From NCBI GenBank assembly GCA_021838585.1, contig JAKCDE010000006.1:1-64000 (forward strand): DNA of 64,000 bases, in the 5' to 3' direction. Under the pieces are notes generated by a model. The model saw only the letters and a list, made by a program, of their open reading frames with translations, did not search any database and had not been told where the DNA came from. Of the stretch, positions 37,395 through 44,059 are shown in pieces (the first letter of the stretch is position 1; each line of letters starts with the position of its first letter). The DNA is from Nitrospirota bacterium (GTDB lineage Bacteria; Nitrospirota_A; Leptospirillia; Leptospirillales; Leptospirillaceae). Position numbers and translations under genes: made by a program.

Positions 37395-38207
37395 ATGACA
37401 TTTCGCGAAGATCAGATTTCCCGATATAGCCGACACATCATTCTCAAGGAGGTCGGAGGCCGGGGACAGGAGAAGCTCCTTGCCTCCCGGGTCCTTATCA
37501 TCGGGGCAGGAGGACTGGGGAGTCCTGTCGCCATGTACCTGGCCGCAGCGGGGGTCGGGACCATCGGTCTCGTTGACATGGACGTGGTGGATGTATCTAA
37601 CCTCCAGCGCCAGATCATGCATTCCCAGAAAACTGTCGGGATCCCGAAGGTCCTCTCCGGAGCCCGGACTCTCGAACGGATGAACCCCGACGTAAAGGTC
37701 ATCCCCATCCAGGACCGGCTGACGGCCGAGAATGCGATGGAGATGTTTTCCGATTATGACGTGATCGTCGACGGGTCGGACAACTTCGGAACACGCTACA
37801 TCGTCAACGATGCGGCATTCTTCCTCCGGAAAACGCTGGTCTCCGGGTCGATCCTCCGGTTCGAGGGCCAGGTGACCGTTCTTGAAGGGCATACCGACGC
37901 CCCCTGCTACCGCTGTCTCTATCCCGAGGCTCCTCCTCCGGGACTGGTTCCTTCCTGTTCGGAGGCAGGGGTTCTGGGTGTTCTGGCGGGAACGATAGGA
38001 ACGCTCCAGGCGGCGGAGGTGGTCAAGAAGATTCTCGGGATCGGAGAGCTTCTGAAAGGTCAGCTACTCCTTTATGATGCCCTTTCCATGAGCTTTCGCA
38101 AGCTGCGAGTTCCAAAGGATCCGAAATGCCTCCTTTGCGGCCCTGCTCCGACAATCACCACAGTCTCAGGCTCTTCCGAATGGGTATGCCAGGTTCCCGC
38201 CCCCTGA
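37395..38207 (+). CDS. MoeB/ThiF-family adenylyltransferase, copy 2
   Basis: This 270-residue paralogue of the protein at 34756 has RYSRHIILKEVGGRGQ, IIGAGGLGSPVAMYLAAAGVG, DVSNLQRQI, DGSDNFGTRYIVND and the zinc pairs CYRC and CLLC. ATG 37395 follows GGAGGGG; the reading frame upstream runs into the NIL gene and is not conserved. Two carriers and two adenylating enzymes in one operon suggest dedicated partner pairs. No rhodanese domain. Confidence 0.9.
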   Translation: MTFREDQISRYSRHIILKEVGGRGQEKLLASRVLIIGAGGLGSPVAMYLAAAGVGTIGLVDMDVVDVSNLQRQIMHSQKTVGIPKVLSGARTLERMNPDVKVIPIQDRLTAENAMEMFSDYDVIVDGSDNFGTRYIVNDAAFFLRKTLVSGSILRFEGQVTVLEGHTDAPCYRCLYPEAPPPGLVPSCSEAGVLGVLAGTIGTLQAAEVVKKILGIGELLKGQLLLYDALSMSFRKLRVPKDPKCLLCGPAPTITTVSGSSEWVCQVPAP

Positions 38208-38635
38208 ACCGGGAAATCCTTCTTCCGGCCTCCCTTTCGAAAGAAATTCTGGTTCACTGTCTTTCGGTCCGTCCGGAGGAGGGGTGCGGACTTGTCGCTG
38301 CGGACAGTTCGGGGAGGGCTGTGGCGGTCCTTCCCATCACCAATGCCCTTCATTCTCCGGTCAGATACCAGATGGAGACGCGGGAACAGTTCGACGCGAT
38401 GAAGCGTCTCCGCCGGGAAGGCTGGTCTCTCTGGGCCATCTTCCATTCCCACCCCCATTCCGAGCCGGCGCCGTCACCGACCGATATCCGCCTGGCCTTC
38501 TACCCCGATTGTCTTTATATTATCGCTGGTCTGGGCACCGACCCGCCGATCCTCCGATGCTTTTCGATCGTGGATAGGAAAATTTCCGAGCATATCCTGA
38601 GGATCGTTCCGGATTCGGTCACGAATCTTGATTGA
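38180..38635 (+). CDS. JAMM/MPN+ metallopeptidase (carrier-trimming or Mec+-like)
   Basis: This 151-residue zinc peptidase has the full JAMM motif: the upstream glutamate in RPEEGCGLV and AIFHSHPHSEPAPSPTDIRLA (HxHP followed by serine and aspartate). Relatives remove C-terminal residues from sulfur carriers (QbsD, HcyD) or release cysteine from CysO (Mec+). Both carriers of this operon end in extra alanines, making them the obvious substrates. The start at 38180 lies within the end of the adenylyltransferase gene; 38186 is possible. Confidence 0.88.
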   Translation: MGMPGSRPLNREILLPASLSKEILVHCLSVRPEEGCGLVAADSSGRAVAVLPITNALHSPVRYQMETREQFDAMKRLRREGWSLWAIFHSHPHSEPAPSPTDIRLAFYPDCLYIIAGLGTDPPILRCFSIVDRKISEHILRIVPDSVTNLD

Positions 38636-38707
38636 CCGCCGGCCGGGACTGGAATATTCTTTCCCTGCCGAACGAGGGGAGGGAATTCCCAATAAGCCGG
38701 AGGACCC

Positions 38708-39394
38708 ATGCCAAAAAAGATTCTTCTGATCGAGGATGACCCGGATATCGCAGGGCTCATTCTTCACTACCTCAAAGCGGAGCATTTCGATGTTGAGCAT
38801 GTTTCCGACGGAAGTGCCGGCTTCGCCGCCGTGAGGAGAACGCGCCCCGACCTCGTTCTTCTCGACCTCATGCTTCCGGGTCTCGACGGGTTGGCCGTAA
38901 ACCGCATGATCAAGCAGGATCCAAAGATCGCGGCGACTCCCGTGGTCATCGTCACGGCCAAGGGGGAGGAGACCGATCGTGTTGTGGGACTCGAAATGGG
39001 GGCGGACGATTACGTGGTCAAGCCGTTTCATCCCAAAGAGCTCGTGGCCCGGGTCAAGGCTGTCCTTCGGAGGCGCGAAGCCCTTGCCGCTCCCGCCGAC
39101 AGGCTTTCGATCGGCCCCGTCTCCATCGATGCCGCACGCCATGAAGCCCAGTTCGAAGGGGTTCCGGTGGCGCTCACCGCCAAGGAATTCGATCTGCTTT
39201 TCGCCCTTATGCGCCAGGCGGGACGGGTCATGGACCGTAATGCCCTTCTCGATACTGTCTGGGGGGGGGACTACGAGGGCACCGACCGAACTGTCGACGT
39301 CCATGTCCGGCGCCTGCGGAAAAAAATGGGGAACACGGCCTCCTGGGTCGAAACGGTGAAGCAGATCGGGTATCGATTCCGGGAAGAGGGATAG
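38708..39394 (+). CDS. OmpR/PhoB-family response regulator
   Basis: The 228-residue protein has a receiver domain (acidic pair IEDDPDIAG, phosphorylation site in LVLLDLMLPGLDG near Asp53, conserved lysine in VVKPFHP) and a C-terminal winged-helix domain (LTAKEFDLLFALM ... VDVHVRRLRKKMG). ATG 38708 has a GGAGG site. Its partner kinase follows 9 bp later. The similarity to PhoB/PhoR suggests phosphate control, but no pst genes are in view. Confidence 0.92.
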   Translation: MPKKILLIEDDPDIAGLILHYLKAEHFDVEHVSDGSAGFAAVRRTRPDLVLLDLMLPGLDGLAVNRMIKQDPKIAATPVVIVTAKGEETDRVVGLEMGADDYVVKPFHPKELVARVKAVLRRREALAAPADRLSIGPVSIDAARHEAQFEGVPVALTAKEFDLLFALMRQAGRVMDRNALLDTVWGGDYEGTDRTVDVHVRRLRKKMGNTASWVETVKQIGYRFREEG

Positions 39395-39403
39395 GGTTCT
39401 GCA

Positions 39404-40768
39404 TTGAGTTTCCAGACCTTCGTCCTTGCGGCAGGTGGCGCTTCCTTCCTGCTGGGACTTCTTTTCGGGGCTCTCTCAGGCCAGACGCTCCTTCGCATTC
39501 TTCTCTTTTCGGGAACGATGGCCGGCCTTCTTTTTTCCGTTAGGGCGATACGGCGCACCATCTCACGTCAAAGTGCCTCCGCGCTTCAAAATCCCCTGAC
39601 CATCAAGGCTCAGGGGCTTTTCGACGACCTTTTTGATCCGATGCTCAACGGACTCATCCGCCTCCTCCGGGAAAAAAACGAGGTCTCGGGACGTCTTGCC
39701 GAAGTCGCGAGCCGTTTCGAGGGGGTCCTGGAGCACATGGTCGAAGGCGTGGCCGTCACCTCCCCGAATGCACAGATCCTTCTTGTCAACGCCGCCTTCG
39801 AACGGATCCTTGAGGTTTCGTCGACGGAGGCTGTCGGAAGCCGGTTGGGGCTTGTGATCCGGGACGTGGCCATTCACCAGCTCGTGGAAGAGGTATTCCG
39901 GACCAGGGCCAAGGTCGTTCGCGAAATCGAGTTTTCCGGAGCGGGGAAGAAGAAGACCCTGAATGTGGTGGCGACAGTGTCCGAAACGAAGGATGGGTCC
40001 GGGAAGAGCTATGGGATCTTTCTTTTCTACGACATGACGACTATCCGCGGGCTGGAACGCATGCGCAAGGACTTTGTGGCCAATGTCTCCCACGAAATCC
40101 GCACCCCCCTGACCTCCATCCGCGGCTATGCCGAGGCACTGACCGATGGAGCCCTCTCCGATCCGGAGCTTTCCCGGAAGTTTCTTGGGATCATCTCCGA
40201 TCAGGCCGACAGGCTTTCGCGGATGGTGAACGATCTCCTTGAGCTCTCCCGCCTCGAATCGGGGACTGTCGAATTGCGGCTTGGCAAAATTGATCTCGGG
40301 GTTCAGGTCGACCGTATGAGGGAGGTCTTTTCATCACGTCTCGAGGATCGACAGATGCAGTTGAAGACCGACTTTCCCCGCCCCTTTCACTACGTGTCCG
40401 ACGAATCCCTGATCGAACTCGTCCTTACCAACCTGCTCGACAATGCCGTCAAGTACTCACCGCCAGGCCGGGAGATCCGGATCCAGGCCCGGCAGAAGGA
40501 GGGGATGGTGACGGTCGGCGTTGTCGACAACGGGCCGGGGATCCCGCGCGAGGAACTGCCAAGAGTCTTCGAGCGCTTTTATCGTGTGGACCGCTCACGG
40601 AGCTCAAGTGTCTCGGGGACAGGTCTCGGGCTTTCGATTGTCCGACATGTGGCAACGATACTGAAGGGACGCGTCGAGATCAGGAGCGAGTCCGGCGAAG
40701 GGACGACAGTCTTGTTGCATCTTCCACAGAAAGGCCTTCCTACTTCGATTCTCCCGTCCAATTTGTGA
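39404..40768 (+). CDS. PhoR-like membrane sensor histidine kinase
   Basis: The 454-residue protein has two N-terminal membrane helices (residues ~5-50), a PAS domain (FEGVLEHMVEGVAV ... LVNAAFERIL, residues ~105-220), the H-box FVANVSHEIRTPLTSIRGYAEAL near residue 226, and an ATPase domain with the N-box NLLDNAVKYS, DNGPGIP and GTGLGLSIVRH. The periplasmic loop is very short, so it likely senses through the membrane or PAS domain, as PhoR does. The start is TTG 39404. Confidence 0.92.
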   Translation: MSFQTFVLAAGGASFLLGLLFGALSGQTLLRILLFSGTMAGLLFSVRAIRRTISRQSASALQNPLTIKAQGLFDDLFDPMLNGLIRLLREKNEVSGRLAEVASRFEGVLEHMVEGVAVTSPNAQILLVNAAFERILEVSSTEAVGSRLGLVIRDVAIHQLVEEVFRTRAKVVREIEFSGAGKKKTLNVVATVSETKDGSGKSYGIFLFYDMTTIRGLERMRKDFVANVSHEIRTPLTSIRGYAEALTDGALSDPELSRKFLGIISDQADRLSRMVNDLLELSRLESGTVELRLGKIDLGVQVDRMREVFSSRLEDRQMQLKTDFPRPFHYVSDESLIELVLTNLLDNAVKYSPPGREIRIQARQKEGMVTVGVVDNGPGIPREELPRVFERFYRVDRSRSSSVSGTGLGLSIVRHVATILKGRVEIRSESGEGTTVLLHLPQKGLPTSILPSNL

Positions 40769-40770
40769 GG

Positions 40771-40791
40771 CTTTTCCTCCCGGAGGAAAAG
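40771..40791. repeat. 21-bp near-perfect palindrome after the kinase gene
   Basis: CTTTTCCTCC at 40771-40780 is the exact reverse complement of GGAGGAAAAG at 40782-40791, with one central base. No T-run follows, so it is not a standard terminator. Confidence 0.6.
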
Positions 40792-40898
40792 ACGCTACGA
40801 TCGGAAGCCATGCCATGAAGGCCTTTTGCTCTTCTTCGCCTTCAGAACCTCCCCAAACTGAAAAAACCTGTCTGAATCGACTCAAAATGAAGGTTCGG

Positions 40899-40927
40899 TT
40901 GATGTTTCCCCTGCCTTTTGTTACGGT
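40899..40927 (+). promoter_or_regulatory. Possible gnd promoter
   Basis: TTGATG (40899-40904), 17 bp, TACGGT (40922-40927). The -35 is good and the -10 poor. Confidence 0.35.
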
Positions 40928-40959
40928 GGGCAACGATGGTTGTCGACCGATACTCTTTG

Positions 40960-40971
40960 AAGGAGGTGATC
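40960..40971 (+). promoter_or_regulatory. Exceptionally extended Shine-Dalgarno site of gnd
   Basis: AAGGAGGTGATC is complementary over 12 nt to the bacterial 16S rRNA 3' tail and ends one base before the ATG, with the GGAGG core six bases away. It fixes the gnd start at 40973. Confidence 0.8.
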
Positions 40972-40972
40972 C

Positions 40973-41995
40973 ATGCGTCTGGGTATGATCGGATTGGGAA
41001 GGATGGGTGGCAATATGGTCCGCCGTCTCAGAAAGGGCGGAATCGACGTGGTTGCCTACAGCCACACGGCCACGGCAGTCGAGGCGCTGAGCCGTGAAAC
41101 GGGTTGCGTTGGAGCGACCTCTCTCTCCGACCTGGTGGAGAAACTTCCGTCCCCTCGAATAGTCTGGCTCATGATCCCGGCAGGGGCGACCGACGCGCAG
41201 ATTCAGGCGCTCGTTCCCCTCCTTGCGAAGGGGGACATCCTGATCGATGGGGGGAACTCCTATTACCATGACGATATCAGGCGGGCCCGCGAGCTTTCAC
41301 CCAGGGGAATCCACTATGTGGACGTGGGAACGAGCGGCGGGGTCTGGGGACTTGAGCGGGGCTATTGCCAGATGATCGGAGGAGAGGCGGAGGTGGTGTC
41401 CCTGCTCGATCCGGTCTTCCGGGCGCTTGCTCCTGGACGCCAAGCGGCGCCTCCGAATCCCGAACGCTCGAATTTGGGCCGCAAGAGCACGGCGGAGGAG
41501 GGATATCTCCACTGCGGTCCTGCTGGCGCGGGCCATTTTGTCAAGATGGTTCACAACGGGATCGAATACGGGCTGATGGCCGCCTATGCGGAAGGATTCA
41601 ATATCCTGAAGAACGCCAATATCGGAAAGAGATCCCATGACGTCGATGCTGAAACGGCACCGCTCCGGAACCCGGAGCTGTATGCCTACGACATGAAGAT
41701 CGACGACATCGCCGAGCTCTGGCGTAGAGGCAGCGTCGTGGCCTCGTGGCTGCTTGATCTTTCTGCTTCGGAGCTCGCCCGGGATCCCGATCTTTCAGCC
41801 TTTCACGGCCGGGTTTCCGATTCGGGCGAAGGCCGATGGACGGTTTCGGCGGCCATCGACGAAGGCGTTCCCGCGCCTGTTCTGGGAACTGCGCTCTTTT
41901 CGAGGTTTGCCTCCCAGGGGAAGGCCGACTTCGCCGACAAGATCCTGTCCGCCATGCGCCATGCCTTTGGTGGCCATGTGGAAAAACCCTCATAA
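40973..41995 (+). CDS. gnd: 6-phosphogluconate dehydrogenase, decarboxylating (short form)
   Basis: The enzyme oxidises 6-phosphogluconate to ribulose 5-phosphate. The 340-residue length fits the short (~300-340) class related to YqeC/GndA, usually NAD-dependent, rather than the 470-residue enzyme. Motifs: GLGRMGGNMVRRL, DGGNSYYHDD, VDVGTSGGVWGLERGYCQM, and the catalytic GHFVKMVHNGIEYG near residue 180. It completes the oxidative branch that begins with zwf, but stands 30 kb away as a single gene. Confidence 0.93.
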   Translation: MRLGMIGLGRMGGNMVRRLRKGGIDVVAYSHTATAVEALSRETGCVGATSLSDLVEKLPSPRIVWLMIPAGATDAQIQALVPLLAKGDILIDGGNSYYHDDIRRARELSPRGIHYVDVGTSGGVWGLERGYCQMIGGEAEVVSLLDPVFRALAPGRQAAPPNPERSNLGRKSTAEEGYLHCGPAGAGHFVKMVHNGIEYGLMAAYAEGFNILKNANIGKRSHDVDAETAPLRNPELYAYDMKIDDIAELWRRGSVVASWLLDLSASELARDPDLSAFHGRVSDSGEGRWTVSAAIDEGVPAPVLGTALFSRFASQGKADFADKILSAMRHAFGGHVEKPS

Positions 41996-42002
41996 GCGAG
42001 CA

Positions 42003-42030
42003 GGGAGGGGGGCCTTCCCCCTCCTTTTTT
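42003..42030 (+). terminator. Intrinsic terminator after gnd
   Basis: GGAGGGG (42004-42010) pairs with CCCCTCC (42018-42024) and is followed by six T residues. Confidence 0.8.
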
Positions 42031-42127
42031 CTTCCCGCCTTTTATTTCGAGCGTCTCTTCCTTTCCCGGGTACTCCAAATTAAAAACGAGAACTGAAAAG
42101 TCAAACCGAGACAACGCTATTTCTTTG

Positions 42128-42156
42128 TTGACACCTTTTTTGTTGTGCGTTATTAT
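42128..42156 (+). promoter_or_regulatory. Strong sigma70-type promoter
   Basis: Consensus TTGACA (42128-42133), 17 bp and TATTAT (42151-42156). It is set in an AT-rich stretch and lies 70 bp before the first CO-dehydrogenase-like gene. It is the best promoter in this half of the window. Confidence 0.8.
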
Positions 42157-42225
42157 TTACATGTTCAAAATTATAGATCAAAAAGTTTATTTTTTTAATC
42201 AGACCGATATCGGGAAGGAGCCTTT

Positions 42226-42795
42226 GTGAATAGCCTTTGCCTGGAATTGGAAGACCGCTCTTTTTTGACCCCGTCGGCACCCATGGGAGGCGTCCTGTTG
42301 CCGGATTCCGGCCATGGTCTTGTGATGGGAAGGATTGTGGCTGAAGAGTCGGCCATAGAGGAGGCGGCCCGAAAGATCGTAGGCGCCAAAAATCCGACGG
42401 TTTTTCCGGGTCCTCTCGTGCTCTGGAAGTCGACCCCGGATTCTGTCCGGATGGCGGAAGCGGTTTCGCGGCTGGCGAGGGCGGGGGGCATGAAGGTCAT
42501 CCCCATGGCCGACTATCGCCCCAAATACCCAAAGATCAATCCTGAAGAGGAGATCAATCCCAGCCACCCCAATCTAACCATCTGGCACAACAAGATTGAT
42601 GTCTGTCTTTTTGTGGGTGTCCACTGCCACTACTCGAATATCGCCCTCAAGATCATCCGGGGAGGGAGCAGCTGCTACACCATCGCCCTCTGTTCCTATG
42701 CCGGTGACGACGAGGCTCATCTAACGATCCGGGATCTCACTCCAGAAACGGTCGATCGAATCGCTGCTGCGGTCGGGAGGATGAAAAAAAACTAG
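42226..42795 (+). CDS. CO dehydrogenase beta / acetyl-CoA synthase epsilon-like subunit, copy 1
   Basis: The 189-residue protein matches a small family named after the archaeal CO dehydrogenase/acetyl-CoA synthase epsilon subunit (DHS-like Rossmann fold). Members in Aquificae and Nitrospirota accompany five-subunit 2-oxoacid:ferredoxin oxidoreductases of the reverse TCA cycle. Visible blocks are NPTVFPGPLVLWKS, PMADYRPKYPKINPE, HNKIDVCLFVGVHCHYSN and CYTIALCSYAGDDEAH. The histidine/cysteine-rich centre may bind a cofactor or partner. GTG start with GGAAGGAG upstream. No oxidoreductase catalytic subunits are in the window. Confidence 0.6.
   Translation: MNSLCLELEDRSFLTPSAPMGGVLLPDSGHGLVMGRIVAEESAIEEAARKIVGAKNPTVFPGPLVLWKSTPDSVRMAEAVSRLARAGGMKVIPMADYRPKYPKINPEEEINPSHPNLTIWHNKIDVCLFVGVHCHYSNIALKIIRGGSSCYTIALCSYAGDDEAHLTIRDLTPETVDRIAAAVGRMKKN
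42580..42665 (+). repeat. 86-bp exact direct repeat, copy A
   Basis: This stretch is identical, base for base, to 43581-43666, while flanking codons differ at many synonymous sites. It covers the HNKIDVCLFVGVHCHYSN region. Confidence 0.95.
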
Positions 42796-42807
42796 ATCCG
42801 TTTTTGG

Positions 42808-42829
42808 TGTGTTCATTATACGGAACACA
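42808..42829. promoter_or_regulatory. Palindromic operator-like site
   Basis: TGTGTTC and GAACACA, perfect 7-bp arms, flank an 8-bp AT-rich spacer between copy 1 and the 115-residue gene. It is neither GC-rich nor followed by T residues, so a protein-binding site is more likely than a terminator. Confidence 0.5.
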
Positions 42830-42846
42830 TGATGAGAGGTGGGATG

Positions 42847-43176
42847 ATGGAAAACAGGGAAAAAAATCTCGAGGCCGTTCCGGAGATTGATTCAGGGAAA
42901 ATTTTTTCCGTCTGGGTCGATGAAGGGGGACGTCCCCAGTTTTTTGAGCATCCGTCCACCACCATCCCTCCGGAATATTTTGTTCATGTTGATCCTCATA
43001 GAGCCCATTTCCCGGGAGATTATCTTCTTCTTTCGACTCTCGAGGGACTTTTTTTCGGCCAAACGAATGCGGATGGAGTTTCGGTTCGCATTGGGGCCTG
43101 TTCCCATCTCATTGAACCGCCTCTTCTTGTCATGGGGGTCGTGATCGCCGGCTTCGAGTGGTTTACTCTCCCCTGA
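42847..43176 (+). CDS. Hypothetical protein between the two CO-dehydrogenase-like genes
   Basis: The protein has 109 residues from ATG 42847 and was not recognised. The start is chosen because GAGGTGG precedes it by about five bases; in-frame ATGs at 42829 and 42844 are possible. The chain reads as a compact beta-rich domain: KIFSVWVDEGGRPQFFEHP, YLLLSTLEGLFFGQTNADG and a hydrophobic end LLVMGVVIAGFEWF. There is no signal peptide. Its position implies co-expression with the flanking paralogues. Confidence 0.65.
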   Translation: MENREKNLEAVPEIDSGKIFSVWVDEGGRPQFFEHPSTTIPPEYFVHVDPHRAHFPGDYLLLSTLEGLFFGQTNADGVSVRIGACSHLIEPPLLVMGVVIAGFEWFTLP

Positions 43177-43226
43177 AAATCAACTCCCGCACTCCTTAGC
43201 AAGGGGCGGCTTAAGAAAGGATTGTC

Positions 43227-43808
43227 ATGTCGCACGGATTGTTGATGCCAGGACCGGCCGGTCTTCTTCCTCAGGCGGCCACTGCCATGGGTCTTGATCT
43301 TCCGGAGGAAGGAACCGGTGCCGTCGAAGGCCGGATCCTTCCCGAAGCCCAGGTTCTCGAGGAGGCAGCCCGGAAACTGGCCCACGCGAAAGTTCCCACT
43401 TTCTTTCCGGGTCCCATGGTTCTCTGGCAGTTTTCTGAGGAGTCGCGCCGGGTGGCCGATGCGGTTCTCGAGGTCGCCGAGTCCAACGGAATCCGGATCA
43501 TCCCCATGCCGGACTACAGGCCGAAATATCCAAAAATCGAACCCGAATCGGAAATCAACCCCAATCATCCGAACCTGACGATCTGGCACAACAAGATTGA
43601 TGTCTGTCTTTTTGTGGGTGTCCACTGCCACTACTCGAATATCGCCCTCAAGATCATCCGGGGAGGAACCAGCTGCTATACCATCGCCCTCTGCTCCTAT
43701 GCCGGAGACGAGGAGGCAAATCTGACGGTGCGGGATCTGTCTGCCCCCAAGATCCTCGAAATCGGCCGGATCATTCGAAAGATGAAAACGAATTCCATGA
43801 GAGGATAG
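43227..43808 (+). CDS. CO dehydrogenase beta / acetyl-CoA synthase epsilon-like subunit, copy 2
   Basis: This 193-residue paralogue of the gene at 42226 shares the block pattern VPTFFPGPMVLWQF, PMPDYRPKYPKIEPE, HNKIDVCLFVGVHCHYSN and CYTIALCSYAGDEEAN. The N-terminal third differs more (ATAMGLDLPEEGTGAVEGR). An 86-bp tract identical to copy 1 indicates recent gene conversion. An AAAGGA site precedes ATG 43227, and a strong terminator follows. Function as for copy 1; two versions could serve two different oxidoreductases (pyruvate and 2-oxoglutarate), which is inference. Confidence 0.6.
   Translation: MSHGLLMPGPAGLLPQAATAMGLDLPEEGTGAVEGRILPEAQVLEEAARKLAHAKVPTFFPGPMVLWQFSEESRRVADAVLEVAESNGIRIIPMPDYRPKYPKIEPESEINPNHPNLTIWHNKIDVCLFVGVHCHYSNIALKIIRGGTSCYTIALCSYAGDEEANLTVRDLSAPKILEIGRIIRKMKTNSMRG
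43581..43666 (+). repeat. 86-bp exact direct repeat, copy B
   Basis: Identical to 42580-42665, 1001 bp upstream, in the same orientation. Confidence 0.95.
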
Positions 43809-43862
43809 CGGAGTCTGCGCCCGGACCATTTAGAGAGTCATGGCGGGCAAGCATCGAGAGAA

Positions 43863-43898
43863 GGGGCCGCTCCCGGCAGGGGGCGGCCCCTTTTTTTT
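43863..43898 (+). terminator. Intrinsic terminator after copy 2
   Basis: GGGGCCGC (43863-43870) pairs with GCGGCCCC (43883-43890), followed by eight T residues. Confidence 0.9.
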
Positions 43899-44059
43899 AC
43901 GGAACTCCGGTCTGGGAATGCCTCCGCCGATTAAGGAATTTGATTTCGTTTGAGGTATGATGGAATCCGGCAGGGCTCGCCACAGGAGAAAGGGAAAGCC
44001 TTGCATGGCCCCGGGCAGTTGCGCGCGGGGGAGGTCCGGGAACACCGCAGGAGAAGGCC

